NCBI GenBank assembly: GCA_019118905.1
Contig: DWYA01000021.1
Location: 1 to 18,702 of the forward strand
Direction of reading: 5' to 3'
Length of the DNA stretch: 18,702 nt
DNA from: Ruthenibacterium avium
GTDB lineage: Bacteria > Bacillota > Clostridia > Oscillospirales > Ruminococcaceae
The notes under the pieces are model-generated. The model made no database searches and was not told the DNA's origin. It worked only from the letters and a program-made list of their open reading frames with translations. How positions within the stretch are numbered: the first letter of the stretch is position 1; each line of letters opens with the position of its first letter. Made by a program: the position numbers and the translations under genes. Positions 6,941-15,104 of this stretch are shown here, piece by piece.

Positions 6941-8878
6941 ATGATCAAAGTCACATTAAAAGATGGCGTTGTCAAGGAATTTGAGCCGGGCATTTCCGCG
7001 GCTGACATCGCAAAAAGCATCGGTATGGGCCTTTATAAGGCTGCCTGCGCCGTTCGCATTAACGGTGAGGCAAAAGATTTGCGTACAACTGTCAGCGAGG
7101 ACTGCACCATGGATATTTTGACCTTCGCTGATGAGGAGGGCAAGCACGCTTTCTGGCACACGGCTGCCCACATTATGGCACAGGCGATCCAGCACCTTTA
7201 TCCTGAAGCGCATTTCGGCATCGGCCCCGCGCTGGAAAACGGCTGGTATTATGACGTGGGCGGCACGGCTCCGTTCACGCCGGAGCAGTTCCCGGCCATC
7301 GAAGCCGAGATGAAAAAAATCGTGAAAGCCGATTTGCCCATCGAGCAGCGCGTAATCAGCCTGGAAGAAGGGCGCACGCTGTTTGCAGGTCAGCCCTACA
7401 AGCTGGAGCTGCTGGAGGAGTACGGCGAGAAGGGCTGGGAGCTTTCCGTATACACGCAGGGGGATTACACCGACCTTTGCGCAGGGCCGCACTTGATGAG
7501 CACCGGCGCAGTAAAGGCGGTGAAGCTGACGAACGCAACGAGCGCTTACTGGCGCGGGGACGCAAAAAACGATTCCTTGTGCCGCGTGTATGGTGTGGCC
7601 TTCCCCAAGGCAAGCGAGCTTGAGGAGTACCTTAAACAGCAAGAGGAAGCACTCAAGCGCGACCACAACAAAATTGGCCGTGAGCTGGAGTATTTCACTA
7701 CGGTGGAGTCCATTGGCCAGGGCTTGCCCGTGCTGCTTCCCAAGGGTGCGCGAGTGATTCAGCTTTTGCAGCGCTTTGTGGAGGATGAGGAGCAAAAGCG
7801 CGGCTATCTGCTCACGAAAACGCCGCTGATGGCAAAGCGCGATTTGTATCGCATTTCCGGCCACTGGGATCATTATCTCGACGGCATGTTTGTTTTGGGC
7901 GACCCGCACGATGAAACCAAAGAGTGCTTTGCGCTTCGCCCCATGACCTGCCCGTTCCAGTATCAGGTCTATTTGAACCGCAAGCGCAGCTATCGCGATT
8001 TGCCCATGCGTTTGGGCGAAACCAGCACGCTGTTCCGCAACGAGGACTCCGGCGAGATGCACGGCCTCATTCGTGTGCGTCAGTTCACCATTTCGGAAGG
8101 CCACCTCATTTTGCGTCCCGACCAGCTCGAGGAAGAATTCCGCGGCTGTTTGGAGCTGGCCAACTATATGCTGGAAACGGTTGGATTAGCAGAAGATGTC
8201 AGCTACCGTTTCAGCCAGTGGGATCCGGCCCGCAGCGATAAGTACGAAGGCACGGCTGAGCAGTGGGATGCTGCTCAGAGCACCATGAAGAAGATTCTGG
8301 ATCACTTGGGCTTGGATTACAAAGTAGGCGTGGACGAAGCTGCTTTCTACGGCCCGAAGCTCGATATTCAAATCAAGAATGTGTTCGGCAAAGAAGATAC
8401 GCTGATCACCATTCAAATCGACATGCTGCTGGCGCAGAAGTTCGGCATGGTGTACGTCGGTGAGGATGGCCAAGAGCATACGCCGTACATCATTCACCGC
8501 ACATCTTTGGGCTGCTACGAGCGCACACTGGCACTGCTTTTGGAAAAATATGCGGGCGCACTTCCTGTGTGGCTTGCGCCGGAGCAGGTGCGTATTATTC
8601 CGATCAGTGAGGCACACCGCGCATATGCCAAGGAAGTGCTTGAGGAGCTGGAGGTCATCGGTGTGCGAGCCGCGGCAGACTGCCGCGACGAAAAGATGGG
8701 TTATAAAATCCGTCAGGCACAAATGGAAAAAGTGCCCTATATGCTCGTAGTAGGCGCACAAGAGATGCAGGATAAAACGGTTTCCGTTCGCGCAAGAAAA
8801 GAAGAAAATGGCGGAACCAAGAGCATCGAGGAGTTTAAGGCTCAGATTTTGATGGAAATTGCCTCGCGTGCAAAATAA
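6941..8878 (+). CDS. thrS: Threonine--tRNA ligase
   Basis: This cytosolic enzyme charges tRNA-Thr. The 645-residue protein has all domains: TGS (1-62); editing domain with HTAAH (H73, H77) and CAGPH (C180, H184), which removes mischarged Ser; class II catalytic core with zinc ligands C337 (PMTCPF), H388 (SEGH) and H519 (IIHRTS); motif 2 around TSTLFRNEDSGEMHG; motif 3 around LGCYERTLALLLEKY; and a C-terminal anticodon-binding domain (about 545-640). Length is standard. GGGAGG lies 8 nt before the ATG. It is expressed from its own T-box leader and appears monocistronic. RPMTCPFQYQ differs from the more common NCPGH form, marking a divergent but complete subtype. Confidence 0.98.
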   Translation: MIKVTLKDGVVKEFEPGISAADIAKSIGMGLYKAACAVRINGEAKDLRTTVSEDCTMDILTFADEEGKHAFWHTAAHIMAQAIQHLYPEAHFGIGPALENGWYYDVGGTAPFTPEQFPAIEAEMKKIVKADLPIEQRVISLEEGRTLFAGQPYKLELLEEYGEKGWELSVYTQGDYTDLCAGPHLMSTGAVKAVKLTNATSAYWRGDAKNDSLCRVYGVAFPKASELEEYLKQQEEALKRDHNKIGRELEYFTTVESIGQGLPVLLPKGARVIQLLQRFVEDEEQKRGYLLTKTPLMAKRDLYRISGHWDHYLDGMFVLGDPHDETKECFALRPMTCPFQYQVYLNRKRSYRDLPMRLGETSTLFRNEDSGEMHGLIRVRQFTISEGHLILRPDQLEEEFRGCLELANYMLETVGLAEDVSYRFSQWDPARSDKYEGTAEQWDAAQSTMKKILDHLGLDYKVGVDEAAFYGPKLDIQIKNVFGKEDTLITIQIDMLLAQKFGMVYVGEDGQEHTPYIIHRTSLGCYERTLALLLEKYAGALPVWLAPEQVRIIPISEAHRAYAKEVLEELEVIGVRAAADCRDEKMGYKIRQAQMEKVPYMLVVGAQEMQDKTVSVRARKEENGGTKSIEEFKAQILMEIASRAK

Positions 8879-8910
8879 GCAGGCATTCCGGCGCGATTCC
8901 GAGCCGTATC

Positions 8911-8977
8911 AAAGTATGGTTAAAAAATGGGCGGATGGAGCATACAGGTTGCTGTGTGCTCCACCGCATTCTTACCA
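8911..8977 (+). terminator. Long hairpin after thrS
   Basis: TGGAGCATACAG (8936-8947) pairs with CTGTGTGCTCCA (8952-8963) around GTTG with one G-T pair. The flanks GGTTAAAAAATG and CATTCTTACC extend the pairing imperfectly. There is no clean T-run, so its termination role is uncertain. The remaining spacer to 9124 holds only an 11-codon ORF that I do not consider a gene. Confidence 0.5.
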
Positions 8978-9124
8978 AAAGGGAAAGTCAATCATGAAAA
9001 ATTTGCCGTATGCTTCGCGCAAGCTTTAAGCATTTTCCGTGCGTGAAGCAAGGCAACACCAATCAAAAGCGCATCGCAAGTGGAGAAAGGCATGTGCGTG
9101 CTGTTGATAGTGGGGGAGCAACTA

Positions 9125-9505
9125 ATGAAAGGGAAAAATGGCAAAATTGAGCGCTTGCGTTTGGCAGAGCGGCTGCGTCAGCGCCGGATGCAGTCCGGTA
9201 TGACATTGCAGCAGATTGCAGACGCGGCAGGTGTTACAAAATCCACCATACAGCGTTATGAACAAGCAACAATCGAAAATCCACGCCCGGTGGTGGTGCA
9301 GGGGATTGCAGCGGTACTTGGCGTTTCGCCGGCTTGGCTGTGCGGCGCAGGCGAAAGCGATGAACAGGAAGTGGTGTTTGAAGACGTTGTAGAAAAACTG
9401 CGTCTGCGCCCGGAACTGTGCGAGCTGGTGTGTGCTGCGGCAGATTATACACCGGCACAGCTTCGATGTGCGGTGCGTGTGGTACGCGCATTGCGGGAAA
9501 GCTGA
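9125..9505 (+). CDS. XRE-family HTH regulator
   Basis: This is a 126-residue predicted cytosolic DNA-binding protein. An N-terminal helix-turn-helix domain (about 12-72) is clear: RLAERLRQRRMQSGMTLQQI, then ADAAGVTKSTIQRYE, then VVVQGIAAVLGVSPAWLCG. The C-terminal helical part (VVEKLRLRPELCELV, YTPAQLRCAVRVVRAL) has no motif I recognise. The frame is open to a GTG at 9080, but the ATG at 9125 has GGGGGAG 7 nt upstream and starts just before the HTH. It stands alone between thrS and a bidirectional terminator, converging on cls. The target is unknown. Confidence 0.8.
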   Translation: MKGKNGKIERLRLAERLRQRRMQSGMTLQQIADAAGVTKSTIQRYEQATIENPRPVVVQGIAAVLGVSPAWLCGAGESDEQEVVFEDVVEKLRLRPELCELVCAAADYTPAQLRCAVRVVRALRES

Positions 9506-9520
9506 TTGAATTATAAAATA

Positions 9521-9561
9521 AAAAATCCGGCTGGGGCTGTCATTGCCCAAGCCGGATTTTT
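9521..9561. terminator. Bidirectional terminator between XRE gene and cls
   Basis: AAAAATCCGGCT-G-GGGC (9521-9537) pairs with GCCC-A-AGCCGGATTTTT (9545-9561), with one mismatch and T-runs on both strands. Confidence 0.88.
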
Positions 9562-9575
9562 GCATATTATACCAA

Positions 9576-11105
9576 TTAAAACAAAGGGGCAAACACCCGA
9601 AGAACTGCCTGAAATAAACGGTGGGGAAAGTCGCGGCGGCAATCGGACAGCAAAACTTCTCTGCTCACGGAAAAAATGTCCTCGCAGTCGGCTTTCAAAT
9701 CGGAAAGGGCGTCGCACTCATACAGCAGTGTACCGCACTCAAAATGGAGGTACAAGCTGCGGTAATCCATGTTAATGGTGCCCACCACGCCAATGCGGTC
9801 GTCACTTAAATAACTTTTTGCGTGAATGAACCCTGGCGTATACTCATAAATTTTTACACCGGCTTGCAGCAGAGGCGGGTAGTACGAGCGTGTCAGCGCA
9901 TAGACAACACGCTTATCGGGAATGCCGGGCGTGACAATGCGCACATCGACGCCGCGCTTGGCTGCCGTGGTAAGCGCTGTCTGCATTTCGTTGCTGATGG
10001 CAAGGTACGGCGTATTGATATAAACGTAGTCCTGCGCTTGTGACAAAATATCAATATAGATATTTTCGCTGAGCGGCTCATTGTCTAAAGGCGAGTCACC
10101 AAAGGGCTGTGCCCACCCGTTTGATAAAAAGGAGTCGGGATGAAACGCATGGGGCAAAAACCGTTGAAAATCCTGTTCGCCGGGGCGAAAAGCCTCCCAC
10201 ATTTGCAAAAACATGATCGTGAAATTCCATGCCGCGTCACCAATCAGCCGAACGCCCGTATCTTTCCAATGTCCGTGGGGATGGGTGCGGTTAATGTATT
10301 CATCCGAAAGGTTGATGCCGCCGTTGAAAGCGGTATGGCCGTCGATGCACAAAATTTTGCGGTGGTCACGATGGTTCATCACTAAGCTTAAAAACGGCAC
10401 AAACGGATTGAAGGCCAAGCAGCGAATGCCCTTTTTTTCCATGATTTCCCGATAGCCCGCAGGCAGCAGCGCCACGCTGCCCAGATCGTCATACATTAAG
10501 CGAACATCTACGCCCTGCGCTGCCTTACGCTCGAGAATTTGCAAAATACTCTGCCACATTTCACTGCTTTCCATAATAATGAAATATTCCAAAAAAATGA
10601 AATGTTCGGCTTTTTCCAACGCCTCCAGCATGTCGGCATACATCTCCTCACCGACGCGGTAATAGCGCACATCTGTATTTTGCCAAATGGGAAAACCGCC
10701 GGTATCGGCAACATAATGCGCCGTTCCTCTCATGCGGGGCGAAAGGCCCACAGGCGGTTCCGCATTTTCGTTTAATAAATGGGCAAACGTTGCTTCGTTT
10801 CGTTTGAATTGTGCGCGCATCCGCGCAGAAGGCCGCTGATTGCCAAAGAATAAGTACATCGCGCCGCCCAAAATAGGCAGTAATTCAATTAGTATAATCC
10901 AACCAATTTTATACGCAGGGTTTTCTTCTTTGTTGACAAGCTGCAAAACAATCAAAAAGCTTAATACAATGAACAGAATATTGATCCAAGAGGCCACAGC
11001 CGCCAGCTTTGTAAAAAACAAGACGAACCAAACCAGCTGAATCAAAATCAAAAGGCCGGTGATTAAAATACGTTGAATGGAACTGGCAGGAAATGAGGGT
11101 TTCAT
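9576..11105 (-). CDS. cls: Cardiolipin synthase (phospholipase D superfamily)
   Basis: This membrane enzyme joins phosphatidylglycerol molecules to cardiolipin. The 509-residue protein has two N-terminal transmembrane helices (about 10-57), a PLDc_N-like segment (IGWIILIELLPILGGAMYLFFG), and two HKD motifs: H248-K250-D255 in NHRDHRKILCID and H428-K430-D435 in IHAKSYLSDD. Length is normal for Firmicute Cls. The frame is open to 11309, but the ATG at 11105 has GGGAGG 6 nt upstream and starts just before the membrane segments; the extension would also overlap the 3' end of the small gene upstream. It ends at the shared terminator with the XRE gene. Confidence 0.95.
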   Translation of the reverse strand: MKPSFPASSIQRILITGLLILIQLVWFVLFFTKLAAVASWINILFIVLSFLIVLQLVNKEENPAYKIGWIILIELLPILGGAMYLFFGNQRPSARMRAQFKRNEATFAHLLNENAEPPVGLSPRMRGTAHYVADTGGFPIWQNTDVRYYRVGEEMYADMLEALEKAEHFIFLEYFIIMESSEMWQSILQILERKAAQGVDVRLMYDDLGSVALLPAGYREIMEKKGIRCLAFNPFVPFLSLVMNHRDHRKILCIDGHTAFNGGINLSDEYINRTHPHGHWKDTGVRLIGDAAWNFTIMFLQMWEAFRPGEQDFQRFLPHAFHPDSFLSNGWAQPFGDSPLDNEPLSENIYIDILSQAQDYVYINTPYLAISNEMQTALTTAAKRGVDVRIVTPGIPDKRVVYALTRSYYPPLLQAGVKIYEYTPGFIHAKSYLSDDRIGVVGTINMDYRSLYLHFECGTLLYECDALSDLKADCEDIFSVSREVLLSDCRRDFPHRLFQAVLRVFAPLF

Positions 11106-11246
11106 AAGCATCCTCCCGAAAGCTGTGCCGCAGCACGAAGTATGGGTGTTAGAGTTTTTTGAAAAATCGATGCATTTCTTTGTTTTCGCAAATGCCTTAA
11201 CGGAATCATAACACAGCTGAAAGCCAACTGCAACCTTCGTTCGACA

Positions 11247-11273
11247 AAAAACCGCCCTCAAAATGAGAGCGGA
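11247..11273 (-). terminator. Terminator of the small-protein gene
   Basis: On the minus strand CCGCTCTC (11273-11266) pairs with GAGGGCGG (11260-11253), including one T-G pair, followed by six T. It lies downstream of the 38-residue gene and before cls. Confidence 0.8.
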
Positions 11274-11292
11274 AAAGGGGAGTGGCCGGGTT

Positions 11293-11409
11293 TTATAAAT
11301 CGTCGGCATCTTGTGTGGGGGTTTCGTGCGGGTCTAACGGCTTTCCGGTGTAGCTTCCGTTCGGGTCAGCCGGGCTGGGGCTGGTGCGGGGAATTTTCTG
11401 TTTTTTCAT
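11293..11409 (-). CDS. Conserved-looking 38-residue small protein
   Basis: ATG at 11409 follows AAAGGAG at 9 nt spacing. The frame gives 38 residues ending in TAA, and a terminator lies 20 bp beyond, so all parts of a gene are present. The product begins with basic residues (MKKQKIPR), continues with DPNGSYTGKPLDPHETP, and ends QDADDL. It is Pro/Asp-rich with no membrane segment. I recall similar short Clostridial proteins with the pattern GS(Y/W)TG..P..P.E.P.QDADDL, so it looks like a member of a conserved uncharacterised family; that recollection is not verified here. It is divergent from the LCP-like gene. Function is unknown. Confidence 0.75.
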   Translation of the reverse strand: MKKQKIPRTSPSPADPNGSYTGKPLDPHETPTQDADDL

Positions 11410-11545
11410 CTTGCGTCACTCCTTTTGCGCAATCCGCGCCGTTTGCAGTATATTTTTAGCAAAATGCGCCCATCCTATGCACAGAAAAATCATTCAAAGC
11501 GCAAAATGCTTTGTAAAAGGCGTGGAAAGATAGGAGTGGTGCAAT

Positions 11546-12631
11546 ATGAGTAACCGGCGCGCGTTTTGGCTGGGGCTTGGCATTAGTTTGGCGGTGCTGC
11601 TGCCGTTTTATTTTTTAGTGGCGGCGTTCAGCTTGTCCCGCGTCAGCCCAACAGATAATCCAAAGTCGGGCGTGCCGATTTTGCAGCCGACATTGGATGA
11701 CCGAAAAACGCTGTTGGTGATGACAGGCGAGCAGCAGCCGGAACACTTTGTGCTGCTTCGGTTTGACGCGATGGAAAATTTAATTGCCTGTGTGGAGGTT
11801 CCGGGCGAAACCGTTGTGCTCTCGGGCGGAAATCCGCAAACGCTGCTGCAAGCTGTGGAACAGGCAGGACCTGCGCAGGCGGCGGCAACCTTGCGCGAAA
11901 CGCTCAGTATTACCATTGATGACTATATTTATTGTAAGGCACAGGAGCTGGCCGAAATGGCCGAGCCGCTTGGAACAACACAGCTCAGTCTGTCGCAATA
12001 TCTCTCAGCTGATGCGCTGAATGCCCTGCACCTCAATGTGGAGGGGGTTCAGCAGACCACGATTACCACCGATATGATGATGCAGGCATTGCAGACAGAG
12101 CCGCAAACATGGATGTCCGGCCATGTGATGCGGGCACAGGCCTATGTGGCGTTTTTGCGTGCGGGTACGGGCGAACTTGCCGAGGTGCTGCCTGATGCCA
12201 TGCGAAAAGCGGTAGGAAGTTACAGCACGAATTTAACGGCGATGGAAATTTACGATTACGAGCGTATCTTGCAATTTTTGCAAACAAAAGACCCATCCTT
12301 TGCCGCCTGTGTCCTGCCGGGTCAGCTGAATAGCGAACGCTATGAGCTGAACGAGGATGCGCTTGCCGTCGCTCGGGAATATCTGGGAAGTGCGGCCAAA
12401 GAGCTGGGGGCAGGAGAGGACGAGGACGGCGTTACCTTGCCCGAAAATGCGGTGACAGCACCGATGGAAAACGTTCCTGTGGAACAAACGCCAACGCAGC
12501 AAATAACAGTGGACGACAACGAACCGGACTTATCCATCAGCACCCCGCAAAGCGGTGAAAAGACCGCATCTTCCGATATGCCGGAACGTGAAGCGGAACA
12601 GAGTTTGGCCACGCAAACCATAGAACAATAA
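11546..12631 (+). CDS. Membrane-anchored LCP-like protein with degenerate active site
   Basis: This is a 361-residue protein. One N-terminal transmembrane helix (8-30) is followed by an extracellular domain and an acidic, disordered tail (about 290-361). The core resembles the LytR-CpsA-Psr fold: FVLLRFDAMENLIACVEVPG, then ATLRETLSITIDDYIYC, then a helix (KAQELAEMAEPLGT) like the LCP substrate-lid region. True LCP enzymes attach wall polymers to peptidoglycan and carry Arg-Asp after the second strand (SIPRDT); here that site reads VPGET (G87), so transferase activity is doubtful. It may be a scaffold or inactive paralog. TAGGAG lies ahead of the ATG. The fold assignment is from pattern resemblance. 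Confidence 0.6.
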   Translation: MSNRRAFWLGLGISLAVLLPFYFLVAAFSLSRVSPTDNPKSGVPILQPTLDDRKTLLVMTGEQQPEHFVLLRFDAMENLIACVEVPGETVVLSGGNPQTLLQAVEQAGPAQAAATLRETLSITIDDYIYCKAQELAEMAEPLGTTQLSLSQYLSADALNALHLNVEGVQQTTITTDMMMQALQTEPQTWMSGHVMRAQAYVAFLRAGTGELAEVLPDAMRKAVGSYSTNLTAMEIYDYERILQFLQTKDPSFAACVLPGQLNSERYELNEDALAVAREYLGSAAKELGAGEDEDGVTLPENAVTAPMENVPVEQTPTQQITVDDNEPDLSISTPQSGEKTASSDMPEREAEQSLATQTIEQ

Positions 12632-12634
12632 AAA

Positions 12635-12732
12635 AGAGGGGCAGAGCCCCTCTCAGTTTGTGAAAAAGCTTTGCTTTTTGACAAACTGAAGCCTTATTTA
12701 AAATGGAAAAGAGGGCTTAGCCCCCTTTTCCA
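12635..12732. repeat. Three consecutive intergenic hairpins
   Basis: AGAGGGGC-aga-GCCCCTCT is at 12635-12653. Immediately after, CAGTTTGT-G-AAAAAGC pairs with GCTTTTT-G-ACAAACTG (12654-12688). A third, GGAAAAGAGGGC-tta-GCCCCCTTTTCC, lies at 12705-12731. They separate two convergent genes and can act as terminators, but three in a row plus a fourth downstream is more than termination needs. Confidence 0.7.
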
Positions 12733-12791
12733 AGCCTTTTTCCCTTTGCGGCGTGCCTTCTTTTGCATCAAGCAGCAGTTTTTTGCAGTCT

Positions 12792-12818
12792 AAAAAGAGG
12801 GGCTGTGCCCCTCTTTTT
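12792..12818. terminator. Bidirectional terminator with AGAGGGGC motif
   Basis: AAAAAGAGGGGC (12792-12803) pairs perfectly with GCCCCTCTTTTT (12807-12818) around TGT. It shares the AGAGGGGC stem with the hairpin at 12635-12653 and ends the minus-strand peptidase gene. Confidence 0.88.
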
Positions 12819-12852
12819 GATATGCTGGTAGAAAACTTTTTGATGCAGCCGG

Positions 12853-13539
12853 TCAGTCAATGACTGTGCTGGTTCTGCCGATGCCTACGGAAGCGGCCGT
12901 CAGCTTTTTCCAAGAGTTACACCCGCAGATGCCGTCCGCTGTGAGACCGACGGAAGACTGGAACGCCTTCAATGCGCGTTCGGTATTGGCGCCGAAAATG
13001 CCGTCCAGCGTCCGTGTGCTGTATCCAAGTGCGTTCAAAGCGTCCTGCAAAATCAGCACATAAGTGCTTTTGCTGCCGCGCCGCACGGTGGGATAGCCTG
13101 CGGTAGTGTTCGGGCAGGCCGGTGTACCATAGCGGCGGTCAAAGTGAACCCAAGTCGGCGTCATGCTGATGGGCTCTACATACCCCCATGCCCTTGTGGC
13201 CACAGCGGCATCACGAATTTTCAAACGCTCGGAGCTGGTGGTATTTTGGCCTACGTCAAATGAAACGCCTGCATAGTGCTGGCTGGCGGTGCCGTGGCCG
13301 CCTTCCCAAATGCGTTTAAATGCATAGCCGATGTAGATGCCCTTGCCATAGCGGCGGCGCGTTAAGTTCCACGCTTCCATAGCAGTGGTTGTCGTCCACA
13401 GTGTGGGGCTGTTGGAGGAGCCGCGGAACTCACGCACACGCATGGTGTTGTTGTAAGCATACGGCATCGGATCGTTTTCGCTCAAATTATATTTGAGCAG
13501 CTTATTGTTGTAAGCGTCATAGACATATAACTTTGCCAT
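12853..13539 (-). CDS. M15-like peptidoglycan peptidase with C-terminal PG-binding repeat
   Basis: This is a 228-residue likely cell-wall hydrolase. The N-terminal domain (about 30-140) carries the M15 (D-Ala-D-Ala or LD-carboxypeptidase) zinc pattern: H88 and D95 in QHYAGVSFDVG and H132 in TWVHFD. Residues 150-213 are one PG_binding_1 repeat (VLILQDALNALGY, LDGIFGANTERALKAFQ, WKKL). There is no signal peptide, so it may act inside the mother cell or spore, or leave by another route. It starts 3 nt after the stop of the upstream peptidoglycan-binding gene, with GGGGGAA inside that gene's end, so the two form a tight operon. The exact bond cleaved cannot be told. Confidence 0.82.
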   Translation of the reverse strand: MAKLYVYDAYNNKLLKYNLSENDPMPYAYNNTMRVREFRGSSNSPTLWTTTTAMEAWNLTRRRYGKGIYIGYAFKRIWEGGHGTASQHYAGVSFDVGQNTTSSERLKIRDAAVATRAWGYVEPISMTPTWVHFDRRYGTPACPNTTAGYPTVRRGSKSTYVLILQDALNALGYSTRTLDGIFGANTERALKAFQSSVGLTADGICGCNSWKKLTAASVGIGRTSTVID

Positions 13540-13542
13540 ACT

Positions 13543-14988
13543 TCATTCCCCCGAAAGATAATAAGCGTAAATTGCGTCCCAAGTAGCACGGTCAACAAGG
13601 CCTGTCACCGGCAGGCCGAAGCCCATTTGAAACTCTTTTATGGCGTTAAAAGTGGTTTCGTCAATAATGCCGCTTTCCGGTACAAACCATGCGGCACAGT
13701 ACCGCGAAGCAATGTCGTTCATAAAGCCCTGCATTTCCAGCACGGGTGCTCCTGCGCTGCCCAGCGTCATGGTGTAGCCCGGATATTCTCCAACAGGCCG
13801 TTCGCCGTCCAGCCCAACGGAGGCAAAAGTTAAATAGGTAATCACAAGGGCATTCCATGTGATTTCATCTACGTTGCCGGTGACAGTTAAACCAAAGTCG
13901 CGCTGAAAGCTGCGAATGACCTCTGTTGTCTGTGCATCATAGTTGCCGTTCAGCTCGTCAATGGGTAAAACGGTGTCCCAGAAAAATGCAATATAAGCGA
14001 GCATAAATTGGACAAACTGTACCATTTGCCCGCTTTGTCCTTCGCTCAAGACATACCCCGGATAAGCAAATACGCGGAAGCTGATGAGCGGGCCGTCCAC
14101 AGAACGCAGCTTGCTGAACTGTGCATAAATGCTGTCCCAAGTAGCTTTTCCTACAATGCCGTCCTGCGTCAAGGAGAATAAACGCTGATAAGCCAGCACG
14201 GCCTCTTGGGTAGCGCGGCCAAACACGCCGTCAAAGGCGATAACCGGAATTTCGGGATAGTAAGCGCTCAAAAGATACAAATAATACTGCACCTCTTTGA
14301 CGGCTTTTCCGCGGCTGCCCACGCGAAGCGGCGAACCGGGATATGTGCCCGGACGTTCGCCCGGCTCAAGCAGTCCGTTGATAATGCTGGTGTAAACTTC
14401 GTAAATTTTATTCCATGTGGCACGGCCTATAATGCCGTCTACCGTCAGCCCGTAATGGCTTTGGAAAGCGCGCACCGCGCGTTCGGTGGCTGCGCCGAAA
14501 ATGCCGTCTACCGTGATGGTGGGAATTTCCGGTGTGGAGTTGGAGATAATGCGCAGCCATGCCTGAATGCGCCGTACCGCGTTGCCGCGGCTGCCGTTTT
14601 TCAGCGGTGTGCCGGGATAAGCGCCCGCGCCGCTGCCGTCGCCGTCCGGTGTAGAGAGGTCATCTTCAATCGAGGTGTATTCCGCATAAAGCCGGTTCCA
14701 AGTGGCTTCGCCAACTACGCCGTCCACTGTGAGGCCGTATTGTTCCTGAAACGCTTTGACAGCTGCCTGCGTTCCTGTGCCAAAGATGCCGTCCACCGCG
14801 GGCGAAGGAATTTTGCTGTTGTACTCGCTCACTTCGGACAGCCAGAACTGTACCTGCTCCACCGCGTCGCCCCGGTCGCCCAAGCGCAAGGCCGTGCCGG
14901 GATAAACGCCCGCCACCAGATTTCCGTCGGGCTTTTCACCCTCGCTGGTCAGCTCGGCAAGGTCTTTGACCGATACATAAATGTACAT
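13543..14988 (-). CDS. Five-repeat peptidoglycan-binding protein, N-terminally truncated
   Basis: The visible product carries five PG_binding_1 repeats of about 75-100 residues, each opening YPG..L..G..G..V..(V/M)Q and closing DG.(F/V)G..T..A(V/I)..(Y/F)Q, then ATWN or ATWD. Between repeats the pattern is ATWxxIYxxY plus a linker. The start MYIYVSVKDLAELTSEGE matches the part after ATWN in that pattern, so a preceding repeat core and all before it are missing. The ATG at 14988 has no ribosome site; a TTG at 15006 adds six residues that look unrelated. Related Clostridial proteins carry a large N-terminal domain before such repeats. It may be a non-expressed remnant. Operonic with the M15 gene. 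Confidence 0.8.
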   Translation of the reverse strand: MYIYVSVKDLAELTSEGEKPDGNLVAGVYPGTALRLGDRGDAVEQVQFWLSEVSEYNSKIPSPAVDGIFGTGTQAAVKAFQEQYGLTVDGVVGEATWNRLYAEYTSIEDDLSTPDGDGSGAGAYPGTPLKNGSRGNAVRRIQAWLRIISNSTPEIPTITVDGIFGAATERAVRAFQSHYGLTVDGIIGRATWNKIYEVYTSIINGLLEPGERPGTYPGSPLRVGSRGKAVKEVQYYLYLLSAYYPEIPVIAFDGVFGRATQEAVLAYQRLFSLTQDGIVGKATWDSIYAQFSKLRSVDGPLISFRVFAYPGYVLSEGQSGQMVQFVQFMLAYIAFFWDTVLPIDELNGNYDAQTTEVIRSFQRDFGLTVTGNVDEITWNALVITYLTFASVGLDGERPVGEYPGYTMTLGSAGAPVLEMQGFMNDIASRYCAAWFVPESGIIDETTFNAIKEFQMGFGLPVTGLVDRATWDAIYAYYLSGE

Positions 14989-14990
14989 TG

Positions 14991-15095
14991 ATTGCACAAA
15001 ACACAAGATACCCTTTCAATAGCGGCTTTGGCCGTATGGAAGGCAACCCGCTATGCAACCGTGAATACACGGTAAGCGTGTATCTCAATGTCTGA
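14991..15095 (+). pseudogene. 3' stub of an unidentified gene
   Basis: In the frame ending at TGA 15093-15095 the translation is IAQNTRYPFNSGFG, then RMEGNPLCNREYTVSVYLNV, which has the composition of a real folded C-terminus. A clean terminator starts 10 bp after the stop. There is no start codon or ribosome site, and to the left the sequence becomes the peptidoglycan-binding gene on the other strand. It therefore looks like the tail of a gene cut at the junction. I do not recognise the family. Confidence 0.45.
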
Positions 15096-15104
15096 CGATA
15101 GACG

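Noticed and set aside
6956..8104. A 382-codon open frame on the minus strand
   Set aside because: It is antisense to thrS, whose domains and catalytic residues are complete, and shows no protein motif of its own.
8994..9029. An 11-codon ORF after thrS
   Set aside because: Too short to judge, with no regulatory codon run and no attenuator directly after it.
14206..14991. A 261-codon open frame on the plus strand
   Set aside because: It is antisense to the five-repeat peptidoglycan-binding gene and inherits its periodicity; no independent motif or ribosome site.
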